The notes beneath the pieces were generated by a model. That model saw only the letters and a program-made list of their open reading frames with translations, was not told the DNA's origin and did not search any database. Of a DNA stretch of 64,000 nt, positions 10,612 through 22,421 are shown piece by piece (the stretch's first letter is position 1; every line of letters starts with the position of its first letter). Both the position numbers and the translations under genes were made by a program. The stretch is from Clarkia xantiana subsp. parviflora (lineage: Eukaryota > Streptophyta > Magnoliopsida > Myrtales > Onagraceae): positions 4,092,001-4,156,000 of the forward strand of contig JAPTYO010000018.1 of the NCBI GenBank assembly GCA_036873135.1. Direction: 5' to 3'.

Positions 10612-11308
10612 TGATGGGTCCGACTACAGCCGTCAGGCCCTTTAACGGCGAGGAAACGGCAAACAGGCCCACCAGGCCCAGAAAAAAGGTCAAGATGATC
10701 TAGGAGGAGGGTCCCGATGAAGGGAGTCCCGACGAAGCAAGGTCCCGACAGAGTCGGTCCCGACAGTGGAGCCGGAAGCTCCCGATGAGAAGCCTTTAAG
10801 TAGGCCCCGATGATGAATCCCTGAGAATGATTGGCCCTGTCACGATGACGAAAGGCCCCAAGCGGTGACACAACGAGATAACTCTGGAGTCCCCGACGGG
10901 AGTCGGGACTCGTTATCAGAGGAAAAAGCCAAGATATGCGGGGCGTGGCCGAGATACGCGGAACGTGGTTAAGATACACGGAGCGTGGCCGAGATACGCG
11001 GGGCATGGCTAAGATACGCGAGATCATGTACGAGATATGCGGGATACGGGCTAACCACCCCTAACGGTTCGCCAGGTACCTGAGGCATCTCTTTGCCTAT
11101 AAAAGGGCAGGAGGTCACCTCAGATCATTTACGTGGAGAAAAATACACTTTGATATCTGTTACTTGCCAGTCAGACGAAGTACTCATTTAAGCATCGGAG
11201 AGGGATTCTGGGTCACCGCCCGGTCTATCCCCTCTTGCAGGATTGCGTGGAGCAAAGGAGCTAGGATTGCCGTCAAGATCCGTACCGGAGTTCCACCGTG
11301 ATCCAACA
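10612..11308 (+). repeat. 3' LTR of element A
   Basis: 697 bp, starts TGATGGGT and ends ATCCAACA, the same terminal words as B. TATA box at 11098-11105. Sequence immediately after is ccaac, the expected right copy of a 5-bp target duplication whose left copy is outside the window. Confidence 0.93.
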
Positions 11309-12377
11309 CCAACCAAGATACCATACAGGTGAGCAGTTGAGAGCAAAGGATATCATTGTCATCAAGTTCATACCATTGAATGCAACCCCGGTTGTTGTGT
11401 TAAAAGAAATGAGGAACTTGAAGATATGGACATCCCCAGCAAGATGGAGAGCCCCAATGATAGGGAATGAAAAAGAAAAATGGTGCGGCAACCATGAAGC
11501 ACATGGCTATGATACAAACGAATGCTTCAGTTTAAAGTTAAGCATAAACAATGCACTACAAAGGGGAGAATTGAAGCAATTTGTAGATCACGGGGGCAGC
11601 AGTGCACCCGCAAGGCCAATGCAAAAGGACAAAGTAAAGGAGAAGGTTGATTACAATCCCTTACCCACCAAAAGGGGAACGATCAACATGATACAGTGTG
11701 GAATCGGGGCAGGTGGATCAACAGCAAATGCAAGAGAGGTGTATGCCTCTAGGATAGATACAACAACAAAGTGGAGAAAGAGGCCAAGGGAGGAAAAGGA
11801 AATGGTAACTGAATTTTCTGAGAAGGATAAGAGTCATATCGTCTTCCCACATGACGATGCCCTAGTGATAACAATGGACATTGACAACTTCGATGTGAAA
11901 AGAATACTTGTTGATGGAGGAAGTTTGGAAGATATACTACAAATGCGAGTGCTTGAAGAGATAGGAAAATCCAAGGCAGATATCAAGCCGGTGAACCTTC
12001 CTCTTTTCGGATTCTCAGGAGCGACAAGTGACCCTCTAGGCATGATAACTCTAACAGTGACACTGGGACATGGATGGACACAAATAAGGATATATGTGAA
12101 CTTCTTGGTAGTGGAAAACTTAGGAGCCTACAACGGGATCCTAGGGAGAACCACAATAAACCCATATGAGATTGTACCCTCAACAGTGCACCAGAAATTG
12201 AAGTACATCACTGAGAATGGAATAGGAGAACTCCTAGTTGATCAACGCACCGCAAGGCAGTGCTACGTCAATTTTATGAGACGTAAGTCACATCAACCAG
12301 ACATGGTAGCAATGGTGATGACAGGGGGGCAGACAGAGCAAAAACTCCAAAAAAAAAAAGGGACAGAAAACAGCTAA
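11309..12377 (+). pseudogene. Element C gag C-terminus and protease
   Basis: Open frame after the A insertion. It carries a nucleocapsid knuckle WCGNHEAHGYDTNEC at about 11483-11530 (C-x2-H-x4-H-x4-C) and then a retroviral-type aspartic protease (VKRILVDGGSLEDILQMRV; DGG active-site variant; later YNGILGRTTIN). The matching point in C' is inside one long gag-protease frame, so the ATG at 11298, which lies in the A LTR, is not a real start. The frame is lost at an A-run near 12345-12358. Protein would be cut by the protease during particle maturation; this copy is not functional. Confidence 0.87.
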
Positions 12378-12514
12378 GGCAATGAAAGCAAAGGGCTGAG
12401 TCACACTCCGCCTAAGCAAGCAGATGTTTGGAAGTTTGGCCAAGAGAACAGGAGGTGGAAAGGTTGTAAGAGTAACAAGCATACTCGGGCAACCAGACAA
12501 TGAAAAGGGAAGGA

Positions 12515-13084
12515 GGGTGAAAAGCTCAATCGAAAGAGGCTTCAGATACATAGGGGATGTAAAGCAAATGCCAGGGTAACCCATTGCAAGTTACTTCGAA
12601 AGGTTCGTAGAATATGGGGCCAACATGGAGGTAACAAGAGTTGAAGCTGTAAGAGCTTTCCTTAGAAACATGCACCCAACCTCTTTTGAGGCCTTTGGAG
12701 GTCATTATGAAGTAGTGATGACAAGCACGATGCGTGAACTTAAAGAAAAGTTGGACAAGGCATTCGAAGAAGAAAGAAGGCGGCAAGGTGAGGAATTAAA
12801 GAGGAATAGGCCTACATACAAGGAAGGGGTGTAAATTTCAACTTTACACCTCTTAAGGTGCAAGTTAAAGAACTTTTCAAGAAACACCTGAGCAAGGAGC
12901 TGCCACAATGCAAGGAGGAAGGTAAGGCCTTCCTTGGAAAAGACACAAGAGGATGGTGTGAATACCACGGAACATGGGGGCATAAGACAAATGATTGCAT
13001 GGTGTTGAAAATAGAGATTGAAGAGATGATCTACAAGGGAGGACTAAAGGAATACATAGCACATGTGCCATCCACCACTAACTA
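12515..13084 (+). pseudogene. Element C second gag-like domain with zinc knuckle
   Basis: Follows protease where RT would be expected. Pieces RGFRYIGDVKQMPG, SYFERFVEYGANMEV, VRAFLRNMHPTSFEAF and LKEKLDKAFEE align by eye with the C-terminal half of the first gag of C' (VKQEHEETLANYYTRF... IRALIRNL). It ends with a second knuckle, WCEYHGTWGHKTNDC (about 12957-13000), and VPSTTN before TAA. Lesions here: TAA at 12578 and a one-base shift near 12830. In C' the equivalent region is in the same frame as protease, so the ancestral product was gag-protease-gag. Confidence 0.8.
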
Positions 13085-13367
13085 AGGAAATCACACCAGC
13101 GGAACACCATATCCTTGGTTTTATCTTCCATACAATGCATTTTTAGTTTTCTAAAACAACTCTTTAGGCGGAAAACTCACGAAGTTTCTCCAAATCTTTG
13201 ACTATCTTTTGTTTCCTTAAAGGATGTCCTGGACCACCCACGATACCCCTCCTGTATATAAGGCATGAATGCTTTCAATGAAGTAGAAGTTTATCAAAAT
13301 ATTTCCTAAGTATGAGATAACAATATCTCCACAAACTCCTTACTTAGATATGACAACCAAGTGCATG
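13085..13367 (+). other. Spacer with TATA-like word, element C
   Basis: No frame of note. A TATA-like word (ctgtatataaggcatgaatgc, near 13252) is conserved in C' (- strand, near 30220), followed in both by tttcaatg(a/g)agtagaag. It could be a sense internal promoter or a relic of another LTR. Confidence 0.4.
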
Positions 13368-13858
13368 ACACTTTTTGCGCCTTCCGAGAGCCTATCTCGC
13401 GAAAAATTCAGCGCCCTCCAAGAGCCTATCTCGCAAAAAGTTCTGCGCCCTCCGAGAGTCTATCTCCCGAAAAATTATGTGCCTTCCGAGAGCCTATCTC
13501 GCGAAAAATTATGCGCCTTCCGAGAGCCTATCTCGTGAAAAATTCGGTGCCTTCCGAGAGCCTATCTCGTGAAAAAATTTTGTGCCCTCCGAGAGCCTAT
13601 CTCGCGAACATATTCCATGCCCTCCGAGAGCCTATCTCGCGAACTAATTTCGTACCCTCCGAGAGCCTATCTCGCGAACATATTTCATGTCCTCCGAGAG
13701 CCTATCTCGCGAACTAACTCCGTGCCCTCCGAGAGACTATCTCACGAACATATTTTGTGCCATCCGAGAGCCTATCTCGCGAACTAATTCCACGCCTTCC
13801 GAGAGCCTATCTCGCGAACACATTTTGTGCCCTCCGAGAGCCTATCTCGTAAATATTT
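13368..13858 (+). repeat. Tandem repeat array, family C
   Basis: About 14 copies of a unit of about 34 bp built on ccgagagcctatctcgcgaa followed by a variable AT-rich tail. Same array at 29655-30112 in C' in the opposite orientation. Each unit contains a short inverted word (GAGA...TCTC). It occupies the same position as the unrelated arrays of A, B and D. Confidence 0.92.
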
Positions 13859-14277
13859 TTTAAAAAATGACCGCAACAGCGTACCTTGAAAAACCTTACA
13901 TTTTTAAGCAAGGATACGTGATATGAAAAACACACAAGTTTGTTCATGATGACATTACAGGTATCATGACACAAGAGAAAGCTAAAGAGACATCAAACAA
14001 ATAAATGCAAACACAAGAAAGGAGTTTGCAAAGAATGAACCACACAAGCAACCACAAAAGGCTACCACAGTCAACTATCAAGTTATCCTACTATCCATGC
14101 AACAAGCCAAGGCAAACATCATAAATAAAGTAAACACAAACCAAGTCTAGTAGCAACTCCGAAAAGTGCCTAACTATGAGGTCTTCAAAATATACTCAAC
14201 CCAACACGAGGAGAAACCGCTCAACTCATCAAGGAGAGGAAAAGCAAAGGAATATGTACAAAGATAGGGATGTTAGA
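13859..14277. other. Non-coding spacer, element C
   Basis: AT-rich; on the - strand this would be the 3' untranslated part of the antisense gene. C' has a matching spacer at 29254-29650. Nothing else is recognised. Confidence 0.5.
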
Positions 14278-16729
14278 TAATCAACCGGACGCCACTGGGG
14301 AGTCCTCACGGTCCTGATGCTCAGAAGACGAACCACTAATAGAACTCGAAGAAGATGAAGAGGAACATGAATCAACAACATCGACAGGCATAGTATCCTC
14401 CTGCACAGGGGCATCAGGCACGTTCTCAGCAAAAGCAGCATGCCCCCTAAGCACAGTAACATAACCACTAGCATAAGGACCAAAGTCACCCAAGTCGTGA
14501 ACCGGAAACTCAGGATCAATCCTGAATATCTGGTCCGTAAGATACTCTCCAAACTGGTTCATCTCCTTGGTGCACCGAACCTGAAAATCAACAGCATAGG
14601 TAGGGGAAGACTTATACTCAGCCAATGCAGTAACTCTCTCCTCCTTGTGACATTTCTCCTCAATATTCTTCAATTCCGCAGCATAGAGTGAAAAACCAAC
14701 ATCAGCCTGTCGGCGTAAATCAACAATAGTAGTCTCAAGCGAGGTTACCTGATCTCGAAGTTCCTGCATCTTCAAATTAGAAAGGCGTGTTTTCTCCACG
14801 GCACTGCTAAGCTCAGCCTTCAAGGATACTTGTCTATCCTCAAGTACCTTGTTCTCCTCAGATAGCTCAAGGGCAACGGACGAGAGATTAACCATGTCAG
14901 ACATGCCCTGAGACAATGAACAAACAATAAGTCGCATAGTAAACAACTACTTAGAATGGAAAATAAAAGAAAGAGATCACTTACCGGGGAATAACGAGAT
15001 AGGACTCCTTGAACAAAACGCCTGGTTTCCTTATGAGACTTGGGAAGAGAGATGCGATCTCCAGGAGCAACAGCACTACGTAAGACACGAACCCCAACCT
15101 CAGGAGTGTGCATGGAAGAATGGTTGTCAAAATGATACTCCTTCAATCCAGCAAAAGGAGTCTACTCAGCCCCAACAATATCCTCGCCAGTCAGACGAAC
15201 CAAGTCTTTGCGACTCAAGGTAGGGAGTCGGACTGTATCAACAAGTTAGAAAATGAACACAAGCAAAAATTAACAATATATCTACAAGTTATGAATTAGA
15301 AACAAACCTGAGACTCGTTCCCTCGTTTGGGGGGGCAAGGGATGGAGAAGATGTATCAGCACCTATGGTCATCCCACCACCATCGGCAGGTCGCTTCCCT
15401 TTGTCAAGCAAGGAAGGCGCCTCTTCGATCACTATCTATTTATCACAAGAAGGTGTCGGCAAATGGGCATTCGAAGGAGAGTCTCTTGCAGTCTTTTTCT
15501 TCTTGACAGTCGAGGGACCGACCTCAGAGTCAAGCTTCCGTGCCTTAGACTTTGATTGGCTCGAACTCTTGCTCACAAGAACGACACGCTCGGTGACCAA
15601 TGGCGAGTGCCCTGACAACATAAAGAAAACAACATGAGAACGGTTATAAGTATATCATAAAAAGAAAAAGAAGTGAAGGAAGAACATACTGGAAGCCTCT
15701 GCAGCTCTCCCCGACTTAGAAGATTTCTTGGAAGCAGAGCTGGAGGGTCCCTTCCTCTTGCTCAAATCAATGGGCTCCGTCTGCACAGTATAGGTTTTTC
15801 CGTGAAACCAACCTACAAAGGAAAAACAAAAGATGAATGAAAACAAGAAGACTAAGTGACATACCAAATCCTCGGAGGGAGGGGTCAAGCGAATCCCCGC
15901 CTCATACAGATCCGTCTCGGTCACCATAGACAAGGACAATAAGACTTGGTCTGATGGCCTTGATAAATAACCTTCATGGTTTTTATATCTGAGGAAGAGA
16001 ACTCCCCAAAGGAAGGCCAGGAAGAACCGACCAAGTCACATAGCGATCAGTGATGAAGAAATAATACTTAGACCAATGACTCGAAGAATTATCAAGGGGA
16101 GCCACAAAGTGAAGGTCGCTGTTCCACTCGACCTCACCCAACACCAAATCCTCAAATCGGGTGACCTTAAGAAGAGGATAACGAGTCACCAAGCTCGCGA
16201 AACCGATCTTCTTCTGATATTGGAAGCGATAAAAACACCGGAATAGAACCAAAGAGTACTTACAGGAATACCACTGACATAATACGCGAAATCCTACCCA
16301 TAAACGGATAGCACTGGGGGCAAGGTTCACAGGAGAAATCCGGAAAAACCGGCAGAGTTCGATAAGATTGTCACAATAGGGGAAGCGTAACCCGTATCGA
16401 ATCTGGGAGGTGTACACTACAACCTTCCCCTCCGGGGGCACTGTCACAGTCTCTCGAATGTTCTTCAGAGATGGAAGGAAGGGGTATAAGGGTTCATCTA
16501 AGGGACTAACGTCACCTAACTCAACATGCTCGTTATAGTCACTCCGACCCAAATGGTTCACCAACAATGGCACAAGACCTAACTCGAAAGAAGTAGGAAA
16601 TTCCAAACTTGAGATAGACTCCGACTCAGACCAATATTCAAACGCAACATCTGACTCAGAATCCGACTCTGAGCTAACATTAGGAAAGAAAGTAACACAA
16701 CAAATGGAGGGGATGAAAAACTTACTCAT
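14278..16729 (-). pseudogene. Element C antisense gene (multi-exon)
   Basis: Equivalent to 26777-29253 of C'. From the 5' side (16729 downward): start MSKFF-like, an acidic Ser/Asp/Glu stretch, a block with PPEGKVVVYTSQIRYGLRFP then YCDNL-ELCRFF (the shared motif), SSHWSKYYFFITDRYVTW, then after intron-like gaps a basic Ser/Lys block, a block with EYHFD-SSMHTPEVGVRV, and finally a coiled coil (14946-14700) with a Ser/acidic tail ending DSPVASG at 14281. Internal gaps have GT-AG ends when compared with C'. A shift near 16010 breaks the frame. The start is uncertain because the frame is open further upstream. Confidence 0.72.
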
Positions 16730-18319
16730 CCTGCGAAGAATGTAGCGCCGTTGCAAAGTCCGGGTTTTTGGGCACCCCCACGAGTATAATACCTGCCATA
16801 TCAAGCTAAGTATCAGAACAAGAGCAATTTCCCGGGTAAGCTTGATCAACGAGCAACAATCAAGACTCGAGGATACCCAATAACAACAACAGTTACGTAC
16901 GAGCAATTTTACGACAACAAATCAAGGAATTTCACTCCGGCAAAAAACCATTTCCTGAGCAAAGGACAATTATACCCCTCAACAACACTCGACATACAAG
17001 TAATTCCGCAACATCAAAGTCGAACCAGGGAAATCCAACGGGCAAAAACCATTTCCGAGCAAACGACTATCTACTCAATACGGCCATCACGACTCAAGCA
17101 TTCGGGAAATTATCACAAGTCAAGCATTCGAGAAATTATCACAAGTCAAGCCTAAGCAATCAAATGATGAGCATTCAATATGTTCGCAAGACGGAAAAAA
17201 GATCGAACTTCGGGAAATCCCGAGCCGGTTTGAAGGCTCGATTCAAAACCGAGACCCCGTCGTGGCCGGAATGAGCTTGTCTTCGCCGGCGTGGAGCTGC
17301 AGCCGTCGCCGATGGTCCTGGCCGAAGGAGTCACCACGCTGCCTCGCTCCCGTGGCCTGAAAGAAGAACCCACTGTCGCAGGAGTCTCCCTCGCGTTGCG
17401 CCGGAGCCAATCCTGGCTTGCCTCGCCTCCGCTGGTCGGAGCAGCACCAGCCCGCGTCGCCGTCCTATGCTCACCGGAGAAGAGCCCGTCGCCACCCACT
17501 GCGCCGCCATGAACGAGGATCGCTACCGCGTCATTGATTTTCTCTGCTGCGTCGCGCTGCCGTGCCCAGCCACCCGCTGTGCCGCTCGTCTCAACCCGGA
17601 GCTTCCCGTGCCACCGCGCCGGAAATCTCCTTCCTTCACCGGAGAATTTGGTCGGCCACCCTTAATTTAGGGCTTGGAGTTTTTTCTTGGTCCTCAAGAA
17701 TGTGAAGTGAAGAAAAAAGATGATGGTCGCTCTAAGTGAGGTAATTCCATTCCCTTATTTTATAAGTATATGCGTGTAGGGTTTTTAGAGGAAACATAAT
17801 CACCACCATCAATTTGAATTAAATGAGATCTAAGGGTTAGATAGAAAACTATCATCTTTACCCCCTTTTTAACTATCGTTAGACATATTTCTATCCAAGT
17901 TAGCACTCCATAGGCATATATCTCAATTTCCCATACTTAGAATTTTTTTGGATCCGGTCTATATATTTTTTCACGAACAGGATTCAGCCCATATGATCAC
18001 GTATTGAATATGATGACAGGAAATTAGATTGCATTAGTCCATACTCATGATTGCATTACATTCCCACGCATGTACATTTTTTTAAAATGTATAGAAGAGA
18101 AGATCAGATTTTCATATCCACATTTTTCGGACACGTGTCTAGGCACGTCCCCTTTTGCTCTAACGTTTATTCTTCCTATGTTTTGAGAAATTGAGGATAA
18201 GGCTCGGAAAAGGCGCCTACAAACAAGAAAAGGATTCGTCAAGAGGTAACAACATGGTTTCAAATTGTGTGTATCATCCCGTCGTAAAATAGAGACAATC
18301 AAGGGTTAAGCCATTGGTT
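16730..18319. other. Upstream region of antisense gene with GC-rich block, element C
   Basis: Contains a GC-rich block at about 17150-17670 in an AT-rich setting; frames on both strands there are Ala/Arg/Pro-rich and not convincing as protein. Read on the - strand it starts after a TATA-like word (ttataaaataag near 17757-17768) and a conserved leader, so it may be a non-coding or short first exon of the antisense gene. C' has the counterpart at 25760-26330. A captured host 5' exon is another possibility. Confidence 0.45.
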
Positions 18320-18333
18320 GACTCGGGGGCACG
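18320..18333 (+). promoter_or_regulatory. Polypurine tract of element C
   Basis: gactcgggggcacg just before the LTR start TGATGG. C' has the equivalent gattcgggggcacg on the - strand at 25136-25149. Confidence 0.7.
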
Positions 18334-19081
18334 TGATGGCTATACACCCAATTTGAACCCGTCTCCTTTCAGATTGTCTTATTTTAATCTCCCCACTCAC
18401 GATTATAAATCGAAACTTGGACCCGAGCACTTCACTCGCAACGCGAACGGCCCGGACGAGCCAGAATATTCATCCGGACTGGTCCGTTGGTATCACCTAG
18501 ATGAGATCGAGCAATCGGATGGGCCAGCCCGATCTCTCCTAGGAGGGATCAGGTCAGCTGACCCAACCCCTCCCAAGAGGGGTCCGCCAAGCGGACCCGA
18601 TCCTAGGCATTAGGGGTCGAATTTTTTGTCCGACCCCAAGGGTCCCGACATCCATTTTACCCGACCCATACTTAGACTCTTTCACCCACCTCTCCGTGCC
18701 TTTAAAGGTTTTAATCCCGTTGTTATGTGTTAATAAAGTACGTTTAAGGATTAACGGTGTCATTAAGCCACCTTAATCCCCCCGTAGCCTATATGTACTT
18801 CGCAAGTTCTGTTCATTGAGACAAGTTTACATCTTTGCACATTTTAGCTCTGCCTTCTCTCTAGGATTTTCTCTCTCTAAAGAGCCCGAACTTACTTAGG
18901 CATCAGAGAGGGTTCGCCGAGCACCACCCCCCCCCTCTCTGTTCTCGGTACTGCCCATTGTGCAGGTTAGTGAGGAGCAGAGGAGCGGATCACCCCAACA
19001 AGCTAAGCGGATCAGAAAGAAGAGCGAAAAGAGGTGTCACTCGGATCAGAGACCCATCAACCCGAGGCACGCATCTTAACA
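18334..19081 (+). repeat. 3' LTR of element C
   Basis: 748 bp, begins TGATGGCTATACACCC and ends GCATCTTAACA. Matches the LTRs of C' (which read TGATGGATATACGCCC... CTTAACA on the - strand). A C-run near 18930 is length-variable between copies. The following bases are atggg, the expected right target duplication; the left copy is outside the window. Confidence 0.88.
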
Positions 19082-19364
19082 ATGGGGATAGTTGGGGATC
19101 AAATACTCGTTGATTCAGGGGAAAGCCGAGAATTTGATGGATAGAGGGCGCAAGAAATCGTTGATTCAGAAGAATATCGAGGAACTGACACAGGGTTGAG
19201 GAAAACCTCGATTATTTTTATTAATAATTCAACTGAATGTAAATGACGGCTAACAAAGTTTAAATAGAGAAATCTAAAACCCTAACCCTAGGACAAAATC
19301 CGAAATTATTAATAAAGCCCCAAACAAAACCGACAAATTATAAAAAAGACCGAAAGAAACATAA
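19082..19364. other. Unassigned flank right of element C
   Basis: AT-rich sequence without a convincing frame. It contains cctaaccctagg, which looks telomere-like but is a single short occurrence. Presumably older host or element DNA. Confidence 0.4.
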
Positions 19365-19729
19365 AACTGCATATTTGACCATTTAGACGAAGGAATTTGG
19401 AAAAATTTGCCAAAATGCCACTATTCCTGAAATTAATAACAAAAATGTCTTCAAAGGAAAATTATTCACAAAATTGTCATTTAACTTGGTTGAGAACCGA
19501 GTTTTAAAAAAATAAACTCGGTTAGCAATTGAGTTATAAAATTAACTGTTGACTGAGCTAATTATTCCCATTAATTTTATACTCGGCTGTAAACCGAGTT
19601 ACTTTTTGTCATCGTTTTGCTTGGTCTTGTCTTTCTCTTCTTTTCATGGTTTTTCTCTCTCCATTTTTTTTTTGCTAGTGTGGTTCTTAAGGGTCCCACA
19701 ACCTTTCATGTCACTTTCTTTGTTATATG

Positions 19730-20577
19730 CAGTGTTATCAGAACCGGACCAGGCACTGAACCGGCGAGGGTGCCGGTTCTCGGTTCACCGGTCCGAACTC
19801 GGTTCGAACCGGGTTTGACCGGACTTGTTATATAACTTACATAAAATCAAGCCCAACCCAATAATATTTGTGTACTAGCAAAAAAATGGATAAAATCCAG
19901 CCCAAGCCCAACCTAAACCCTATCATGCCCCCTTTACCTCTCAACTCTTCCCTTTGCGTGACCTGCCTGGCTGCCTCCGCCCTCTCTTCATCTCTTGCCT
20001 CCACTTCCTTCCGCTCAATCTCACCTGCGTGACCGAATCACCCAGCTCCACCACCATTCACCCCCACTTCACCACTGTGGAGATTATATTTTTGGGCTCG
20101 AAGAAGGCGAAGAACGAAGAGAGCAATGTAGGAGAGAGCAACGGAGATCGATGATTCCTAGTTATAGCGTGGTGGCTGCGACGATTTCCGGTTGCGGCGC
20201 GGTGGCCGCGATGATTCCTGGCTGTAGGGCGGGCGATTCCTGGCGCATACACTCAAAGTACTGTCGGCTTCACTGTTCTTCTGGGTTGTGGATGTAGGGC
20301 TATGGTGTTCCTCTGTTCCTCCTCTGTTCAAAGTACTGGCGGCGCTCTCTGTTCTTCTGGATTGTGGAAGTTAACCTATTTTTTTTTTACTTTGAACGGG
20401 CGAACCGGAGAACCGCTCGGTCCGCTTAGAACCGGCCGGTTCTCTAAAAAATCGGTTATCGAACCGAGTTCACTCACATCCTCAGGATTTGCTCGAACCC
20501 GGACCGTTGGAGGTTCCGGTTCCGGTTCGAACCCGGTCGGACCGCCGGTCCAGTCCGGTCCGATTCTGATAACACTG
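19730..20577. mobile_element. Non-autonomous hAT-type element 1
   Basis: Begins CAGTGTTATCAGAACCGGAC and ends with the complement of CAGTGTTATCAGAATCGGA. It is flanked by the perfect 8-bp duplication gttatatg (19722-19729 and 20578-20585), which together with the CAGTG end points to the hAT superfamily. The ends are filled with CCGGTTCGAACC-type words. No transposase is present; the interior has no good frame. Confidence 0.88.
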
Positions 20578-20597
20578 GTTATATGTTATATATATAG

Positions 20598-21152
20598 GGT
20601 TAATAACTAAAAAACTGTCTAATGTTTACCCTATGTTAAAATTAGGTGTCTGAAGTTTGAAATGTTAAAATGGACTGTCCCAGGTTTCATTTTTGTTGAA
20701 ATTTGGTGTCTCTGCGCGTCTTTTCATCCTCCTTCAATCATTTCCATCTCCCTTCAATCATTTTCATCAACCCACGCACTCACCCACTCATAATCCATCA
20801 CTCCTTACTTTTCACAAAATCGTCAATTTTCACCCAAAAGTTGAACATCCAAAAGAAAAGGTTTCAAGCGGAATGGTGCAGAGCGATATCCAACGACAAC
20901 GGAGCGGGATTTACTTGTGCGGATGTGGTCAGGTTCTTAGGTGACGGTCCTGTCAAGATGACGAGAAGGGAGTGTGTGTTGGAGCTCGAATTTGACAGTC
21001 AGTTTCATCGGAATTGACTTCTCTAAAATAATCACACCGAGACACCACATTTTATCAAAATTGAAACATTAGACACTACAGTTTAACATTTGAAACTTCA
21101 TACATCTACTTTTAATATAGGGTAAACTTTGGACAGCTTTTAGTTATTAACC
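20598..21152. mobile_element. Small inverted-repeat element between the hAT elements
   Basis: Left end ggttaataactaaaa is mirrored at the right (ttttagttattaacc). Similarity of the arms extends about 115 bp, with matching words such as GTTTACCCTAT-TTAAAA and GAAGTTT-AAATGTTAAA. Interior has a short low-complexity frame only. The flanks share tatata, too simple to call a target duplication, so the class is undecided. Confidence 0.65.
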
Positions 21153-21476
21153 GTGTATATAGAGTTATCCTTGAAAATGTGAATTGTGTTGTGAAATATA
21201 TTCACCAAAAGTTATTCATTGTCACGTAGTAGGTATAAGCATTAATTTCCCACTTTTTTCCCGTTACTTACCAAATCTACCCCTTTAACTTATATAAATA
21301 ATAAATTAGCAATAATTATTTATATACATGGTAAATGAAGATTACATCAGTTAACAGTCAACAACAAGACTAGCAGAGACAATTAGGAATATAAGTTTTC
21401 TTTTGGTCTTGTGATTAGGCTGTATTTCGATCATACATAAATGAGTCATTAACTTAGATGGGGAAGGTGGTGGGAC
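21153..21476. other. Interior remnant of the long-inverted-repeat element
   Basis: AT-rich, no frame and no recognised motif. It separates the small inverted-repeat element from the second hAT-type element. Confidence 0.4.
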
Positions 21477-22421
21477 CAGTGTTATCAGAACCGGATCGGA
21501 CCGGCGGTCCGACCGGGTTCGAACCGGAACCGATACCACCAGCGGTCCGGTTTGAGCAAATCCGGTGGATGTAAGCGAACCCGGTTCAACAACCGGTTCT
21601 GAGCGGATCGGACGGTTCTCCGGTCCGCCGGTTCAACTTCTCAAGCCCTAAATTCCCAAATCCAAATGAACAACAATCCAAATTCAATCAAAATCGGTAA
21701 TTTCCAGAATCCAATTCGAAAATCCAAATACAATCTTAAATCCCCAAACTTTAATACATATATTTTCATCATCTACCTATGATCATGAAGAACACAACAC
21801 CCGTTCATTCATCCATCTCCTTCAAAGGCTTATAGCAAAGCACCACCTACAACACCTTCAAAGCAGAGCACCACCACCACCTAGGACTCCATCACGAAGG
21901 GGAAAAAAATTCAGCCAGAGTCGCCCAGAATCGCAGAAACGAAAGCAATATTATCAAATAAGCAAATTTGGTCACAGATCTGTTCAACCTCATGACTCCA
22001 ACCCCAGATCTGGTCTTCCTTTCCTTTTATGTGCTTAATTTCAGTCGAGAATCTCAGATCTGCTAGGATTTCAGTTGAGATGAGCAAAAAATTTCTGCGA
22101 TGTCGACGATTCCGAGCAAGTCGCCGTCGCCGGGGAGGATAGAAGGGAAGGAGAGGGAGAGGAAGGAAAGGTGTGGGGGGTGTGGTAGGTCTCAGGAAGG
22201 AAAAATGATAAGGATGGTGTGGGGATGAGACAAAAGAGAGAGAGAGAATGGAGGGGTGGTTTGAGAGATACGAGGGAGAGAGAGAGGTCTTGCTTTAACT
22301 GCAGTTTTCATGACCTTTCTTATACTTTCTGGTCGGACCGGGTTCAAACCGGGTCCGACCGGCCGAACCGGGAACCGGTGCCCTGACCGGTCTGGTACCC
22401 GGTCCGGTTCTGATAACACTG
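21477..22421. mobile_element. Non-autonomous hAT-type element 2
   Basis: Left end CAGTGTTATCAGAACCGGAT, right end the complement of CAGTGTTATCAGAACCGGAC. Perfect 8-bp duplication ggtgggac at 21469-21476 and 22422-22429. Same family as element 1; its right end resembles the left end of element 1, so it lies in the opposite orientation. No transposase frame. Confidence 0.88.

Larger units (their letters stand above)
1..11308 (+). mobile_element. Element A: Tat-type Ty3/gypsy LTR retrotransposon, nearly complete
   Basis: Bases 1-546 recur at 10763-11308 without indels, so both LTRs are present; the first about 151 bp of the 5' LTR lie left of the window. Order inside is PBS, gag, protease, RT, RNase H, second RNase H, integrase, tandem repeats, an antisense gene, polypurine tract, 3' LTR. 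The order and the two RNase H domains place it in the Tat lineage. The LTRs differ at about 3 sites (positions 90-102 region), so insertion is recent. The gag-pol frame has three lesions: TGA at 874, an extra C in the C-run near 1932-1938, TAG at 3764. It is inserted in the gag region of element C, which continues at 11309. The left target duplication is outside the window. Confidence 0.93.
11309..19081 (+). mobile_element. Element C: non-autonomous Ty3/gypsy element (3' part)
   Basis: Interrupted by element A in its gag region; the 5' part is left of the window. Contents: end of gag with knuckle, protease, a second gag-like half with its own knuckle, tandem repeats, antisense gene, GC-rich block, polypurine tract and 3' LTR. 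No reverse transcriptase, RNase H or integrase is present between protease and the LTR. Element C' (24352-34556, opposite strand) has the same order, so the lack of pol is a family trait and not a local deletion. Confidence 0.88.

Noticed and set aside
11298..11308. ATG at 11298 as start of the C gag-protease frame
   Set aside because: It lies inside the 3' LTR of element A; the frame is open only by chance through the insertion junction.
13368..13858. Regular repeats with spacers, CRISPR-like at first look
   Set aside because: Tails are variants of each other, not unique spacers; it lies in a plant retroelement and recurs in C'.
19270..19285. Telomere-like cctaaccctagg
   Set aside because: A single short occurrence, no array.
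19549..20610. Short frames in and around hAT-type element 1
   Set aside because: No homology to transposase; they follow the CCGGTT-type repeats and are not shared with element 2.
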